Origin: Oscillospiraceae bacterium
GTDB lineage: Bacteria; Bacillota_A; Clostridia; Oscillospirales; Oscillospiraceae
NCBI GenBank assembly: GCA_017398105.1
Contig: JAFQHF010000080.1
Location: 1-64,000, forward strand
Direction: 5' to 3'
Length of the DNA: 64,000 bases
Each line of letters opens with the position of its first letter. The first letter of the stretch is position 1. A program made the position numbers and the translations under genes. The notes beneath the pieces are model-generated. The model was not told where the DNA came from. It saw only the letters and a program-made list of their open reading frames with translations, and did not search any database. This document shows positions 22,578 through 32,949 of this stretch, piece by piece.

Positions 22578-23996
22578 ATGGCAAAACCTGTCCAATTGGA
22601 CGCTAACGGCTACCGCAAGTTTGGCACCATCGACAAGCTGGCCTATGCCGCAGGTGACTTTGGCTGCAATATGTCCTTTGCACTGAAGAGCTACCTGACC
22701 ATTTTCTGGACCCAGTACATGGGTATCGATTCCATCCTCATGGCTTCCCTGCTGCTGCTCGTGCAGGTCTGGGACGCCATCAACGATCCCCTGATCGGCG
22801 GTCTGATCGACGCCGACAAGCGCCAGTATAAGCGCAACAAGTTCCTGACCTACATCTGGCTGGGTTCTCTGGGTCTGATGCTGGGCGGCGCATTCTGCTT
22901 CCTGCCCTTCAAGGGCGCTCCCTCCATGGTCAAGAACATCCTGTTCGTGGCCGGCTACATCATCTGGGACGCTTTCTACACCATCGCAAACGTTCCCTAC
23001 GGCTCCATGCTGTCTCTGATCACCACCGATGCCGGTGAGCGTGCACAGCTGTCCACCTTCCGCTCTGCCGGTGCTATGATCGGCGGTATGGCTACCGGTG
23101 TGATCATCCCCATGCTGATTTATGATGCAGACTCCAATCTGAAGGGCGACACCCTGTTCCTGATTGCTCTGTTCATGGGCTTCCTGGGCTTCATCGCATT
23201 CCAGTTCATGATCCGCAAGACTGTTGTCCGTGTGGACACCACCGTCACTCTGAACGAAGAGGGCCCCAAGTTCAATCCCGTCAAGGCTACCATCAATTTC
23301 TGCAAGAACCGCGCTGCCATCGGCGTTACCCTGATGGCTCTGGCACAGATCATCTGCATGTACGGTGTCACCACTGCTTCCCAGGTCATGTTCCAGGCTT
23401 ACTTCAAGAACGCTCAGATCTCCGGTCTGCTGGGTATGCTGAGCTATTTCGGTCTGTTCCTGTTCATGCCCTTCATCGGCAAGCTGGTCGGCAAGTTCGG
23501 CAAGAAGGAATGTGTTGCCGCCGGTTTTGCTGTTACCGTTGTGGCTTACGCTCTGATGCTGATCCTGCCCATCACTCCCGATGGAAAGGGTCTGGCCATG
23601 TACGCTGCCTGCCAGGCATTGGCTGCTCTGGGCAACGGCCCCAGCACCTGTGTCGGCTGGTCTCTGGTTGCTGACTTCATCGACTATGGTGAGTGGAAGA
23701 CCGGTAACCGTGACGAAGGCACCAACTACGCTCTGTACTCCTTCTTCCGTAAGCTGGCACAGGGCATCGGCCCCTCCATGGGTCTGGTTCTGGCCACCAT
23801 GCTGGGCTACAATGCCGCTCTGGGTGCTAACCAGCCCGCTGATGTTGCACTGACCATGCGCTATATGGTCGCCATCGGCTATCTGGTCGGTCAGAGCGTC
23901 CAGCTGCTGGCTATCCTGCTGATCTACAACCTGGATAAGAAGACCCTGGCAAAGATCCACGCTGATCTGGCTGAGCGCAAGGCTACTGCCAAGTAA
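22578..23996 (+). CDS. GPH-family glycoside/hexuronide:cation symporter
   Basis: A 472-residue membrane protein with about twelve transmembrane helices. It matches the MelB/GPH group: GDFGCNMSFALKSYLTIFW in helix 1, VQVWDAINDPLIGGLIDADK after helix 2 with the conserved cation-site Asp residues, and DFIDYGEWKTGNRDEGTNYA in the middle-late part. Such carriers take up glycosides, pentosides or glucuronides with Na+ or H+. The neighbouring GH79-like enzyme makes a glucuronide-type substrate likely. AAGGAGG fixes the start at 22578. Codon use is strongly biased, which suggests high expression on induction; control is probably by the adjacent TetR protein. Confidence 0.9.
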   Translation: MAKPVQLDANGYRKFGTIDKLAYAAGDFGCNMSFALKSYLTIFWTQYMGIDSILMASLLLLVQVWDAINDPLIGGLIDADKRQYKRNKFLTYIWLGSLGLMLGGAFCFLPFKGAPSMVKNILFVAGYIIWDAFYTIANVPYGSMLSLITTDAGERAQLSTFRSAGAMIGGMATGVIIPMLIYDADSNLKGDTLFLIALFMGFLGFIAFQFMIRKTVVRVDTTVTLNEEGPKFNPVKATINFCKNRAAIGVTLMALAQIICMYGVTTASQVMFQAYFKNAQISGLLGMLSYFGLFLFMPFIGKLVGKFGKKECVAAGFAVTVVAYALMLILPITPDGKGLAMYAACQALAALGNGPSTCVGWSLVADFIDYGEWKTGNRDEGTNYALYSFFRKLAQGIGPSMGLVLATMLGYNAALGANQPADVALTMRYMVAIGYLVGQSVQLLAILLIYNLDKKTLAKIHADLAERKATAK

Positions 23997-24018
23997 GCAT
24001 CTCTTTTCTTAAAAGCAC

Positions 24019-24046
24019 ATCTCCTCCGGCACATGCCGGAGGAGAT
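24019..24046 (+). terminator. Terminator of the GPH symporter gene
   Basis: ATCTCCTCCGGC and GCCGGAGGAGAT form a 12-bp stem around a 4-nt loop, followed by TCTCTTCCC. Confidence 0.7.
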
Positions 24047-24080
24047 TCTCTTCCCTCTGTACTTTATTCCAGTTCTATGC

Positions 24081-24086
24081 TATAAT
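24081..24086 (+). promoter_or_regulatory. Extended -10 promoter of the small membrane protein gene
   Basis: TGCTATAAT is an extended -10 about 32 bp before the start at 24119. The -35 is poor, as often in extended -10 promoters. Confidence 0.5.
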
Positions 24087-24118
24087 GGTTCAACCAATAC
24101 AGAAAGCAGGTAGCTTGC

Positions 24119-24538
24119 ATGAAATTCTGGCAATCCATCTCCACCAAGGACTTTGGCTTCGGCGTGATTCTCTTTGCTCTGGTCATTGCTGTCAGCCTGT
24201 TCCAGCCTTCCAATAAAATCATCGCAGAATTTGAGGATACGGAAGTCACCGTCAAATCTTCCCGCTATACCATGACCATCCCCTATGAAATGGTCGCTTC
24301 CATCGAATTAGTGAATAAGCCGGACATGGGTGAAGCCATCAACGGCAATGATGACATGATCCTGCAGACCGGTACCTGGCGCAATGAAACCTGGGGCGAA
24401 TACCACATGTGCACAGAAATCGCCACGGACAACTGCATCTTGATCCACCTGACAGATGGGCGTATCTTCGTAATCTCCCGCCGGGACAACGAGGAAACTG
24501 CGAAGGTTTTTGAAGAATTTCAATCATATCTGCCATAA
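24119..24538 (+). CDS. Small membrane-anchored protein, PH-like domain
   Basis: A 139-residue protein with one N-terminal membrane helix (GFGVILFALVIAVSLF, residues 13-30), followed by a beta-rich domain (IAEFEDTEVTVKSSRYTMTI, then YEMVASIELV, and RIFVISRRDNEETAKVFEEF). The strand pattern and final helix look like the bacterial PH-like domains found in small membrane proteins. The function is unknown. The ribosome site is weak. No operon partner is evident. Confidence 0.65.
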   Translation: MKFWQSISTKDFGFGVILFALVIAVSLFQPSNKIIAEFEDTEVTVKSSRYTMTIPYEMVASIELVNKPDMGEAINGNDDMILQTGTWRNETWGEYHMCTEIATDNCILIHLTDGRIFVISRRDNEETAKVFEEFQSYLP

Positions 24539-24590
24539 TAACTCCCCCGGAAAACGTCATGTAATGTCTTCGTATTAACTGAATAGCGCC

Positions 24591-24631
24591 AAACGGACGG
24601 AGACCCATCGTGTCCCCGTCCGTTTTGTGTT
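24591..24631. terminator. Bidirectional terminator
   Basis: AAACGGACGG and CCGTCCGTTT pair across a 15-nt loop, followed by TTGTGTTT on the plus strand. It separates the convergent PH-like gene and the small deoxyribosyltransferase-like gene. Confidence 0.65.
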
Positions 24632-24939
24632 TATCCGGCAGCATGAAATTCTGTATGGAAAATGACTTCTTTTCCATTTTCTTTTGCATATGCGATTTCC
24701 CGTCTGACTGACTCTCCAATATAGCCATCCATGTCTACCACATAAACCGCATCCGAAAGCGCAATTTTCTGATAATGCGCCCTGACCAAAGCCTCTATCT
24801 CTGTCTTTGAAAGAACGTTCCCCTGTGGATTATAGGTACACTGCAGCACATTCATGGAATGATGGATTTCCACATCCATGGCAATTTGCTGCATTTCCCG
24901 TTCAAACCGCATGCTTCCGCAAATTACAACCGTTTTCAT
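24631..24939 (-). CDS. Nucleoside 2-deoxyribosyltransferase-like small protein
   Basis: A 102-residue soluble protein. It opens KTVVICGSMRFEREMQQIA and ends with LSDAVYVVDMDGYIGES followed by VRREIAYAKENGKEVIF. The G-S-M-x-F start and the D-x-D-G-Y-I-G-E-S segment are typical of a short branch of nucleoside 2-deoxyribosyltransferase-fold proteins that bind nucleotides. A catalytic role is not proven. The start at 24939 is 1 bp past the uvrB stop, so it is the last gene of the radC-HD-uvrB operon. A longer start at 24993 lies inside uvrB and is rejected. Confidence 0.75.
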   Translation of the reverse strand: MKTVVICGSMRFEREMQQIAMDVEIHHSMNVLQCTYNPQGNVLSKTEIEALVRAHYQKIALSDAVYVVDMDGYIGESVRREIAYAKENGKEVIFHTEFHAAG

Positions 24940-24940
24940 C

Positions 24941-26908
24941 TTATAAACCGTTTCCCCGCAGCTCGATGATCTGGTCACGCAGCACGGCAGCATACTCGTA
25001 TTCCATCATCCGGGCAGCTTCCTTCATCTGCTTCTCCAGGCGGGCAATCTCCCGTTCCTTCTCCACCTTCGTCATCTTTACGCCGCTGCGGCCCTTCCGT
25101 TCGGCGGTGGGCGAAGAAATTTCGATCAGATCCCGGACAGACTTGATGACCGTCTTGGGAACGATGCCATGGGCCTTATTGTAGGCATCCTGGATCTCCC
25201 GGCGGCGGGCTGTTTCGTCCATGGCAGAGCGCATGGACGGCGTCACATGGTCGGCATACATGATGACCTTACCGTCAGCATTTCGGGCAGCACGGCCGAT
25301 GGTCTGGATCAGACTGGTCTCACTTCTCAGGAAGCCTTCCTTGTCCGCATCCAGAATCGCCACCAGACTGACCTCCGGCAGATCAAGGCCTTCTCTTAAG
25401 AGGTTGATACCCACCAGCACATCGAATTTTGCCATGCGCAGATCCCGGATGATCTCCATCCGTTCCATGGCACCGATATCCGAGTGCATATAGCGCACCT
25501 TGATGCCTGCCTTTTGCAGATAGACCGTCAGGTCTTCCGCCATTTTCTTGGTTAGGGTCGTCACCAGGACCCGCTCATTCCGGGCCGTTCGGGCATTGAT
25601 CTCTCCGATCAGATCGTCGATCTGACCGTCGATGGGGCGAACCTCCACCTCCGGGTCCAGCAGACCTGTGGGACGGATCACCTGTTCCACCGTCTGACCG
25701 GAGCGGGTGCGCTCATATTCCGCCGGTGTGGCCGACACATAGATCACCTGATTGATCTTGCTGTCAAACTCCGTAAAATTCAGAGGGCGGTTGTCGTAAG
25801 CAGAGGGCAGGCGGAAGCCGTAATTGACGAGGGCATCCTTCCGGCTGCGGTCACCGGCATACATGGCTCTGGTTTGGGGAAGGGTCACATGACTTTCGTC
25901 AATGAACATAAGGAAGTCATCCGGGAAATAATCCAGAAGCGTGGTAGGCGGTGTGCCGGGAGCACGGCCCTGGATCACCCGGGAATAGTTTTCAATACCG
26001 TTGCAGAAGCCGATCTCCGTCAGCATTTCCAGATCATAAGCCGTCCGCTGGGCGATACGCTGAGCTTCGATGAGCTTGTCATGTGCCCGGAAAAAGGCAA
26101 CCTGCTCATCGCATTCCCGCTGGATCTCCAGCATGGCCCGGTGAAGCTTTTCCTTGGATGCCACATAATGGCTGGCAGGATAGATGGCCACATGATCCAA
26201 AAACCGTTCCGCCACGCCGGAAACCGCATTGATCTCGCTGATCCGATCCACCTCGTCACCGAAAAATTCTACCCGGATCGCCTTGCCGGACCAGTAGGCA
26301 GGGTAAATTTCCAGGGTATCTCCCCGGAGGCGGAACTTGTTACGGGAAAAGTCCAGATCGTTGCGCTCATAGCGGATCTCCGCCAGTTTGCGGAGCACAT
26401 CGTCCAGAGGATATTCCTGTCCCACCCGAAGGGAAATCACCATGCTCTTATAATCGATGGGGTCACCCAGACCATACAGACAGCTGACAGAACTGACAAC
26501 GATCACATCCCGACGCTCGAACAGTGCAGAAGTCGCACTGTGGCGCAGCCGGTCGATTTCTTCATTAACTGAGGAATCCTTTTCGATATAGGTATCCGTA
26601 TGGGCAATATAGGCTTCCGGCTGATAATAATCGTAATAGGAAATAAAGTATTCCACCGCATTGTCCGGAAAAAACTCCCGGAACTCACTGCACAGCTGCG
26701 CTGCCAGCGTCTTGTTGTGGGCCAGCACCAGCGTGGGACGGTTCAGTTTTTCGATCACGGATGCCATGGTAAAGGTTTTGCCGGAGCCGGTAACACCCAG
26801 AAGCGTCTGCTCCCGCAGTCCCCAGTTGACACCGTTGACCAGCCCTTCAATCGCCTCCGGCTGATCGCCGGAAGGCCGGTATTCCGAAACCAGTTTGAAT
26901 TTGTCCAT
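24941..26908 (-). CDS. uvrB: Excinuclease ABC subunit UvrB
   Basis: A 655-residue damage-verification helicase-like subunit of nucleotide excision repair. It shows Walker [12 protein letters not shown] near residue 36, the beta-hairpin region [11 protein letters not shown] near 90, DEVDRISEI, the DESHVTLPQ motif (DEAD-box equivalent) near 333, and a C-terminal UVR helix ([19 protein letters not shown]) that contacts UvrC. Length is normal. The start at 26908 has AGGAGG; an in-frame ATG at 26929 lies in the HD gene. It follows the HD-domain gene by 11 bp and precedes a small nucleotide-binding protein by 1 bp. UvrA is encoded nearby (29553-32375). Confidence 0.97.
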   Translation of the reverse strand: MDKFKLVSEYRPSGDQPEAIEGLVNGVNWGLREQTLLGVTGSGKTFTMASVIEKLNRPTLVLAHNKTLAAQLCSEFREFFPDNAVEYFISYYDYYQPEAYIAHTDTYIEKDSSVNEEIDRLRHSATSALFERRDVIVVSSVSCLYGLGDPIDYKSMVISLRVGQEYPLDDVLRKLAEIRYERNDLDFSRNKFRLRGDTLEIYPAYWSGKAIRVEFFGDEVDRISEINAVSGVAERFLDHVAIYPASHYVASKEKLHRAMLEIQRECDEQVAFFRAHDKLIEAQRIAQRTAYDLEMLTEIGFCNGIENYSRVIQGRAPGTPPTTLLDYFPDDFLMFIDESHVTLPQTRAMYAGDRSRKDALVNYGFRLPSAYDNRPLNFTEFDSKINQVIYVSATPAEYERTRSGQTVEQVIRPTGLLDPEVEVRPIDGQIDDLIGEINARTARNERVLVTTLTKKMAEDLTVYLQKAGIKVRYMHSDIGAMERMEIIRDLRMAKFDVLVGINLLREGLDLPEVSLVAILDADKEGFLRSETSLIQTIGRAARNADGKVIMYADHVTPSMRSAMDETARRREIQDAYNKAHGIVPKTVIKSVRDLIEISSPTAERKGRSGVKMTKVEKEREIARLEKQMKEAARMMEYEYAAVLRDQIIELRGNGL

Positions 26909-26919
26909 AACGGTTCCTC

Positions 26920-27600
26920 CTATTTGCAAAGTACCGCATCCAATGCAGCTTTTCCCGCTCCACGGGTCTGTCTGACTTCCTGCAGCAGTGCCCGGTAGTA
27001 ACTCTCTGCCGCCGGTTTCCGGGCCAGTGCCAAGCTTCTGCCTGCTTCCGTATAAAAACGGTCATACATTGTTTCCAGCTTATACTTATATTCCTGAAAG
27101 AATGAATCTGATCCGTCTACTGTTCCGTCAGATATTTCTCCATCCGGTGTTACCGAGTACAGTGGCGTGGATACATATCCCTGATACAAAAGTGTTCTGG
27201 CAATTCCCAGTGCCCCCGCCACATCCAGCTTATCCGCATCAAACAGGATCTTGGCTTCCAGGCTCTCCGGCTGGCTGTTTTCCCGGAAGCGATGGGTCTG
27301 AATGCAGGCCTTCACATGTCGGGAAAAGGATTCCGGATATCCATGACTGCGCAGAAATCCATAGGCTTTCTCTCCACCAATCTGTGCATGGCACAGTCCT
27401 GGATCTGCAAATTGTTCTTTCCTCCCAATATCATGCAGAAGGCAGGCACAAATCAGTACATCCCGGTCTACTTTTTCTTCCTTTTCCGCAAGCCAAAGTG
27501 CCGTATACAATACCCGATATACATGCTCCCGATCATGGGCACTGTCTTCCATGCAGCTGTGCATATAACATTCAACAGCTTCATATTGAACCCGATCCAT
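26920..27600 (-). CDS. HD-domain phosphohydrolase
   Basis: A 226-residue soluble protein with the HD signatures: [10 protein letters not shown] near residue 21, [12 protein letters not shown] near 51 and [12 protein letters not shown] near 116. The paired H..HD..D residues bind two metals. Members of this group hydrolyse nucleotides or other phosphoesters; the substrate is unknown. AAGGAGG fixes the start at 27600. The gene is between radC and uvrB with 10-11 bp gaps, so it is cotranscribed with repair genes; nucleotide pool cleaning is possible but not shown. Confidence 0.88.
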   Translation of the reverse strand: MDRVQYEAVECYMHSCMEDSAHDREHVYRVLYTALWLAEKEEKVDRDVLICACLLHDIGRKEQFADPGLCHAQIGGEKAYGFLRSHGYPESFSRHVKACIQTHRFRENSQPESLEAKILFDADKLDVAGALGIARTLLYQGYVSTPLYSVTPDGEISDGTVDGSDSFFQEYKYKLETMYDRFYTEAGRSLALARKPAAESYYRALLQEVRQTRGAGKAALDAVLCK

Positions 27601-27610
27601 AGTCTCCTCC

Positions 27611-28312
27611 TTACGGCAGCAAATAATCATCAAATCGGTAGCCGGACTGAACCATGGAAACATAGTCTCCATCCGCTACCACGATATGATCTGCCAGATG
27701 TACCTCCACGGCGTTGAGGGCTGCCGCGATCCGCCGGGTGGTCTGTACATCCTCCACCGAGGGTACTGCCACACCGCTGGGATGGTTATGGGCCAGGATC
27801 ACTGTGGTCGCCTTCATGCCGATGGCAGTCTCCACGATCTTTCGGATGGAGATACCTGCGGAATTCACGCTTCCCTCCCCCACTTCCTTGCAGCCCAGAA
27901 CCTTGCATTTGGCATCCAGACACAGTAAGAACACCGTTTCATTGCTGCGGCCAAAGAACCGGGGCACCAGATATGCTCCGCAGTCGTCCAGTGTCGTCAG
28001 AACCCGTGTCCGTTTGGCACAGTCTACCTGATAATACCGTGCCAGTTCCGTCACCAGCGCCAGCAGGGTTGCGGAATGGTCACTGATGCCGGGAACCTTT
28101 TTTAAATCCTCCACACCCGCTTCCAGCACCTGGGACAGGCTTCCGAAGGTATTCACAAGCGTATGAGCCAGTGGGTTCGTGTCCTTCTGGGGGATGGCAT
28201 AGAACAGCAGCAGCTCCAGCGCCTGATATTCCGTAAAATTGTCAAGACCTTCCTTCAGGAATCGGTCTTTCAGTCGTTTCCGATGGTCTTTATGGATGGA
28301 TTCTTGGGGCAT
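27611..28312 (-). CDS. radC: RadC-family (JAB/MPN) protein
   Basis: A 233-residue protein. The N-terminal helix-hairpin-helix part (LSQVLEAGVEDLKKVPGISD) is followed by the JAB1/MPN-type metalloprotein domain with AHNHPSGVAVPSVED near residue 172, which holds the metal ligands H-x-H and Asp. RadC proteins are widely annotated as DNA repair, though the enzymatic role is not settled. Length is typical. It is first in the operon radC-HD-uvrB-deoxyribosyltransferase-like, with 10 bp to the HD gene. A CAGGTGAT ribosome site precedes the start. Confidence 0.93.
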   Translation of the reverse strand: MPQESIHKDHRKRLKDRFLKEGLDNFTEYQALELLLFYAIPQKDTNPLAHTLVNTFGSLSQVLEAGVEDLKKVPGISDHSATLLALVTELARYYQVDCAKRTRVLTTLDDCGAYLVPRFFGRSNETVFLLCLDAKCKVLGCKEVGEGSVNSAGISIRKIVETAIGMKATTVILAHNHPSGVAVPSVEDVQTTRRIAAALNAVEVHLADHIVVADGDYVSMVQSGYRFDDYLLP

Positions 28313-28357
28313 ATGATCACCTGATTTTTTTCGTCGTTTTTTGCCGTTAATTCTCTC

Positions 28358-28386
28358 TTGCTATTTTCCCGCTTACCCGGTAAAAT
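28358..28386 (+). promoter_or_regulatory. Promoter of the kinase-like gene
   Basis: TTGCTA (28358-28363) and TAAAAT (28381-28386) are 17 bp apart, 72 bp before the start. Confidence 0.55.
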
Positions 28387-28458
28387 AGGGGTATATGTCG
28401 AAACCCGCCGGGAAAGTTTTCTCCCATTCTGCACATCCTAGAACCGTAGGAGGATTCC

Positions 28459-29514
28459 ATGGAAGCAAAAGAACGTCAAGCCGGGGTGCTGAACCTGCTG
28501 CTGCGCCCTGCTTTTTCTGTAAAGAACCATATTATTATAGAGGCCAATGATGCTGCAAAGGCATTTCTTCTCACCGAAGGTACGGATGTGCGCAGACTTC
28601 TGGCCACAGGCAGGGAGGAATATGAAGCCTTCCAAAGCGGCTGCCTCTACCTGAAGCTGTTCCTTTCTTCCCGAGGCTTTGGTGCCACCGTTGTGCGGTC
28701 GGAAGACCGGGACATTTTCCTGCTGGACCAGGAATCCGATGATGGCGAGCTTCAGGCCTTGGCCCTGGCCGCCGAAAACCTGCGAAATCCCCTGACCAGC
28801 ATTATGATCAGCGCTCAGCGGCTGATGGCAGATGCCGAATCCCGGGAGCAGGCTGCCCGACTGAACCGGGGACTGCACCAAATGATGCGGATCATCGGCA
28901 ATATGTCCGATGCCGGACGGTATGCCCATTCTTCCCGCCAGGAGCAGCGGAATCTTACCGAGGTTTTCCAGGAAATCTTTGAAAAAGCCCAGTCTGCAAT
29001 ATCCCATACCGGAATCACCATGACCTGTCAGTGTCTTTCCCAGGATCTTATCGGATTGTGTGACAGCGAACAGCTGGAGCGGGCAGTGCTGAATATGCTG
29101 TCCAACGCTGTGAAATTCACCCCTGCCGGAGGCTCCATCCACGCCAGTCTGACCCTGTGCGGCAAGATGCTGCGGCTGAGCATTACGGATACCGGCTCCG
29201 GCATTGCGGAAACCATCCGCAGCAGTGTCTTTTCCCGGTATCTGCGGCAGCCCGGAATTGAAGACAGCCGCTGCGGTCTGGGACTTGGCATGGTGCTCAT
29301 TCGAAGCGCCGCTGCCAATCACGGCGGCACCGTATTGATCGATCAGCCCGACGGCAAAGGCACCCGGATTACCATGACCATTGCCATCCGGACGCAGGAT
29401 GCTTCCACCCTGCGCTCCCCCATTATGCGGATCGATTATGCGGGAGAACAGGATCACAGTCTGATCGAGCTTTCCGAGTGTCTTCCCCTGCAGCTGTACG
29501 AAACAGAACCGTAA
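28459..29514 (+). CDS. Soluble histidine-kinase-like protein without phosphoacceptor His
   Basis: A 351-residue soluble protein without membrane helices. Residues 1-90 are a PAS-like sensor (VKNHIIIEANDAAKAFLLTE). The dimerisation helix reads AAENLRNPLTSIM: where kinases have S-H-E-L-R, this has A-E-N-L-R, so the phosphoacceptor His is absent. The ATPase domain is well kept: N box LERAVLNMLSNAVKFTP, G1 DTGSGIAE, and G2 GLGLGMVLI. It may be a pseudokinase that regulates a partner, or bind nucleotide only. There is no response regulator next to it. GGAGG fixes the start. It lies alone between radC and uvrA. Confidence 0.85.
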   Translation: MEAKERQAGVLNLLLRPAFSVKNHIIIEANDAAKAFLLTEGTDVRRLLATGREEYEAFQSGCLYLKLFLSSRGFGATVVRSEDRDIFLLDQESDDGELQALALAAENLRNPLTSIMISAQRLMADAESREQAARLNRGLHQMMRIIGNMSDAGRYAHSSRQEQRNLTEVFQEIFEKAQSAISHTGITMTCQCLSQDLIGLCDSEQLERAVLNMLSNAVKFTPAGGSIHASLTLCGKMLRLSITDTGSGIAETIRSSVFSRYLRQPGIEDSRCGLGLGMVLIRSAAANHGGTVLIDQPDGKGTRITMTIAIRTQDASTLRSPIMRIDYAGEQDHSLIELSECLPLQLYETEP

Positions 29515-29520
29515 TATCCT

Positions 29521-29553
29521 ACCCGGCCTGAAGCTTCAGGCCGGGTCTTCGTT
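29521..29553. terminator. Bidirectional terminator between the kinase-like gene and uvrA
   Basis: ACCCGGCCTGAAG and CTTCAGGCCGGGT form a perfect 13-bp stem between convergent genes, followed by CTTCGTTT on the plus strand. Confidence 0.75.
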
Positions 29554-32375
29554 TACAAATAACTTCTGAGATACTGGCCGGTGTAGCTTTCTTCCACCTT
29601 CGCCACTTCCTCCGGGGTGCCTGCGGCTACCACATAACCGCCGCCGTCTCCCCCTTCCGGGCCAAGGTCGATGATGTGGTCTGCGGTTTTGATCACATCC
29701 AGATTATGCTCAATGACCAGTACCGTGTTGCCCGCATCCACCAGCCGCTGCAGCACTTCGATCAGCTTGTGCACATCCGCCGCGTGCAGGCCGGTGGTGG
29801 GTTCGTCCAGAATATAGATGGTCTTTCCGGTGGCCACTCTTGCCAGCTCCGTAGCCAGCTTCACACGCTGGGCTTCGCCGCCGGAAAGGGTGGTGCTGGA
29901 CTGACCCAGCTTCACATAACCCAGGCCCACTTCCACCAGGGTCTGGGCTTTTCTGCGGATCTTGGGCAGATTCTCGAAGAATTCCACTGCTTCCTCCGCC
30001 GTCATGTCCAGCACCTGGGCAATGTTCTTTCCCTTGTACTGCACTTCCAGGGTCTCCCGGTTATACCGGGCACCCTTGCAGACTTCACAGGGTACATATA
30101 CATCCGCCAGGAAATGCATCTCGATTTTCACAAGGCCATCGCCGCTGCAGGCTTCACAGCGGCCGCCCTTCACATTGAAAGAGAATCTGCCGGGGCCATA
30201 ACCGCGGATCTTGGCATCATTGGTAGAGGCAAAGAGATCCCGGATATCGTTGAACAGACTGGTATAGGTGGCAGGATTGGAACGGGGCGTTCTGCCGATG
30301 GGACTCTGGTCAATGTCAATGACCTTATCCAGCTGCTCGATTCCCTCAATATACCGGCAGACACCGGGACGGGTGCGGGCATGGTTCAGACGGCCAAGCA
30401 GTGTCTTGTTCAGCACTTCGTTCACCAGACTGGACTTTCCGGAACCGGACACGCCGGTAACACAGGTCAGGGTACCCAGAGGGATGTCCACGTCCACATC
30501 CTTCAGATTGTTCTCCTTTGCGCCTTTAATGCGCAATACCTTTCCGTTTCCGCTCCGGCGGGAGGAAGGGACAGGAATCTTCTTAAAACCGGACAGATAC
30601 TGTCCCGTCACGCTGCGTTCGCAGGCAATGATCTCTTCCAGTGAGCCGCTGGCAACGATCTCACCGCCCCGGCTTCCGGCGCCGGGACCCACATCCACGA
30701 TGAAGTCCGCCGCACGCATGGTATCCTCGTCATGCTCTACAACGATCAGTGTATTGCCCAGATCCCGCAGCTGCTTCAATGTTCCCAACAGCTTATCGTT
30801 GTCCCGCTGATGCAGTCCGATGGAAGGTTCGTCCAGAATATACAGCACACCCATCAGGGAAGAACCGATCTGGGTAGCCAGGCGTATCCGCTGGCTTTCA
30901 CCGCCGGACAGGGTGCCGGAGGCCCGGGATAGGGTCAGATAGCCCAGACCCACATCCATCAGGAACTGAAGCCGGGATCTGATCTCTTTCACGATCTGCT
31001 CAGCAACCAGAGCCATATTGCCCGTCAGCTTCAGATCATTCATAAACGCCAGTTCATCCCGGATGCTCATGCGGCAGAAATCCATGATGCCGATGCCGCC
31101 CACGGTGACAGCTCTGGCAATTTCCGATAGCCGGTCGCCGCCGCACTGGGGACAGGGGGCAGATGCCATGCATTCCTCCAGCTCCTTCCGGGCAGAATCC
31201 GACTGGGTCTCCCGGTAGCGGCGGGAAATATTATTCAAAATACCCTCAAAAGGCTGCTCCAGTACACCCATACCGTTGCCGCGGTTATAGGTCATGCGCA
31301 GCTTTTCTCCCTTGGTGCCATAGAGGATCACATCCTTAGCTTCCTCGGAAAGTGTCTCAAAGGGTGCTGTCAGGGAGAAGTGGTATTTCTGGGCCAGCGC
31401 TTCAAAATACATCCGGAATACGGAATCCGTCCGGGCGCTCTGCCAGCCGCTGGCCTGAATGGCACCCTCAAAAATCGACTTTGTCTTATCGGGGATCACC
31501 ATGTCCACGTCCGCCACCAGCCGGAAACCCAGACCGGTGCAGCTGGGGCATGCGCCGCTGGGGTTGTTGAAGGAGAACATCCGGGGTTCCAGCTCTGTCA
31601 TGCTGATTCCGCAGTCATCGCAGGCATAATTCTGGGAGAAATTCAGCTCCTCCCCTGTTTTGGGCAGTTCTATGGTCACCAGGCCATCGGAATGGGAGCA
31701 GGCCGTTTCAATGGAATCCGTCAGACGGCGGCGCAGCCCTTCCTTCAGCACCAGACGGTCAACCACCAGGTCGATGTTGTGCTTCTTATTCTTCTCGCAC
31801 TTGATTTCTTCCGTCAGGTCGTATAAAATGCCGTCCACCCGGACACGGGCAAAGCCGGATTTTTTTGCATCCTCAAAAACCTTCTTATGCTCGCCCTTCT
31901 TACCCCGGACAATGGGAGACAGGACGATAAACCGGGTACCCTCGCCCAACGCTTCCACCCGGTCAACAATCTGGTCGATGGTCTGACGGTTGATCTCTCT
32001 GCCGCACTTGGGACAATGGGGAACACCCACTCTGGCCCACAGCAGACGCAGGTAATCGTAAATTTCCGTCACCGTACCCACGGTAGAACGGGGGTTCTTG
32101 GAAGTCGTTTTCTGGTCAATGGAAATGGCAGGAGACAGACCATCGATGGAATCCACATCGGGCTTATCCATCTGCCCCAAAAACTGCCGGGCATAGGAGC
32201 TCAGACTCTCCACATACCGCCGCTGACCCTCGGCATAAATGGTATCAAAGGCCAGACTGGACTTACCGGAACCGGAAAGGCCCGTAAAGACCACCAGCTT
32301 GTCTCTGGGAATGGTCAGATCCACATTTTTCAGGTTGTTTTCCCTTGCACCCTGAATGATGATTTTATCGTTCAT
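29553..32375 (-). CDS. uvrA: Excinuclease ABC subunit UvrA
   Basis: A 940-residue ABC-type damage-recognition protein of nucleotide excision repair. It has two ATPase modules: Walker [13 protein letters not shown] near residue 33 and [13 protein letters not shown] near 641, signature motifs [15 protein letters not shown] and [11 protein letters not shown], and zinc motifs CPKCG near 123 and CEACSGDG near 738. Normal length. The start at 32375 follows CAGGAG by 8 nt. A small anchored protein gene (32392-32721) is just upstream on the same strand and probably cotranscribed. UvrB is encoded 2.6 kb further on; uvrC is not in the window. Confidence 0.98.
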   Translation of the reverse strand: MNDKIIIQGARENNLKNVDLTIPRDKLVVFTGLSGSGKSSLAFDTIYAEGQRRYVESLSSYARQFLGQMDKPDVDSIDGLSPAISIDQKTTSKNPRSTVGTVTEIYDYLRLLWARVGVPHCPKCGREINRQTIDQIVDRVEALGEGTRFIVLSPIVRGKKGEHKKVFEDAKKSGFARVRVDGILYDLTEEIKCEKNKKHNIDLVVDRLVLKEGLRRRLTDSIETACSHSDGLVTIELPKTGEELNFSQNYACDDCGISMTELEPRMFSFNNPSGACPSCTGLGFRLVADVDMVIPDKTKSIFEGAIQASGWQSARTDSVFRMYFEALAQKYHFSLTAPFETLSEEAKDVILYGTKGEKLRMTYNRGNGMGVLEQPFEGILNNISRRYRETQSDSARKELEECMASAPCPQCGGDRLSEIARAVTVGGIGIMDFCRMSIRDELAFMNDLKLTGNMALVAEQIVKEIRSRLQFLMDVGLGYLTLSRASGTLSGGESQRIRLATQIGSSLMGVLYILDEPSIGLHQRDNDKLLGTLKQLRDLGNTLIVVEHDEDTMRAADFIVDVGPGAGSRGGEIVASGSLEEIIACERSVTGQYLSGFKKIPVPSSRRSGNGKVLRIKGAKENNLKDVDVDIPLGTLTCVTGVSGSGKSSLVNEVLNKTLLGRLNHARTRPGVCRYIEGIEQLDKVIDIDQSPIGRTPRSNPATYTSLFNDIRDLFASTNDAKIRGYGPGRFSFNVKGGRCEACSGDGLVKIEMHFLADVYVPCEVCKGARYNRETLEVQYKGKNIAQVLDMTAEEAVEFFENLPKIRRKAQTLVEVGLGYVKLGQSSTTLSGGEAQRVKLATELARVATGKTIYILDEPTTGLHAADVHKLIEVLQRLVDAGNTVLVIEHNLDVIKTADHIIDLGPEGGDGGGYVVAAGTPEEVAKVEESYTGQYLRSYL

Positions 32376-32391
32376 AGTCAAACTCCTGATT

Positions 32392-32721
32392 CTACGATTC
32401 GTTGAAAAGGTAATATCGGCCGGCCTCTACCAGGATTTCGTCCCCGATCTTCCAATAAGGCATTCCAACGGTTCCAAAATTCGCCTGGCCGTCTTTCTCC
32501 GGATAATCAGCTGCATCAAGGATTTCCGTAATGACCCCATCCGGCGTGGACTCCGGCGGGGACTCCATGCTTCCGCAAACCACATACCGGGTACCATCCA
32601 CCATAATCCGCAGAGGCTGTACGTTATTGACCCGGCTAAGCATGCGATACCGGTATCCGGCAAACAGCCCCAGGCACAATGCAAGCATCACCAGAAGGCA
32701 GAGCAATCCCTTCTTTTTCAT
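32392..32721 (-). CDS. Small membrane-anchored protein of unknown function
   Basis: A 109-residue protein with a basic start and a long hydrophobic N-terminal segment ([18 protein letters not shown]), then a globular part with [14 protein letters not shown] and an [11 protein letters not shown] end. It is probably an exported or anchored domain; the Cys in the hydrophobic stretch is not a convincing lipobox. GGAGGT precedes the start at 32721. It lies 16 bp before uvrA on the same strand. The family was not recognised. Confidence 0.65.
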   Translation of the reverse strand: MKKKGLLCLLVMLALCLGLFAGYRYRMLSRVNNVQPLRIMVDGTRYVVCGSMESPPESTPDGVITEILDAADYPEKDGQANFGTVGMPYWKIGDEILVEAGRYYLFNES

Positions 32722-32877
32722 CCCGATTTCACCTCCGGCAAATCCGAAAAACAGCAAATTCTGTACCCATTATTATACCACACAATCAAAAATCACACAA
32801 TACCTATTTCAAACAAAATTTCGTTTTCCTGACAGAAACCCCTTCTGATTTCTCCTTATTTTTGTACCTTCTTGATA

Positions 32878-32907
32878 TTGCTTTTTCTCTCTTCAAAATG
32901 GTATAAT
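32878..32907 (+). promoter_or_regulatory. pth promoter
   Basis: TTGCTT (32878-32883) and TATAAT (32902-32907) with an 18-bp spacer, 43 bp before the start. Confidence 0.6.
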
Positions 32908-32949
32908 ACTGAAATAAAATGCGTAAATATGGCCTATAGGAGATTTACT

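Noticed and set aside
22518..23960. Minus-strand open frame opposite the GPH symporter gene
   Set aside because: Antisense shadow; Gln/His-rich translation with no motif, and the plus-strand protein is a clear GPH carrier.
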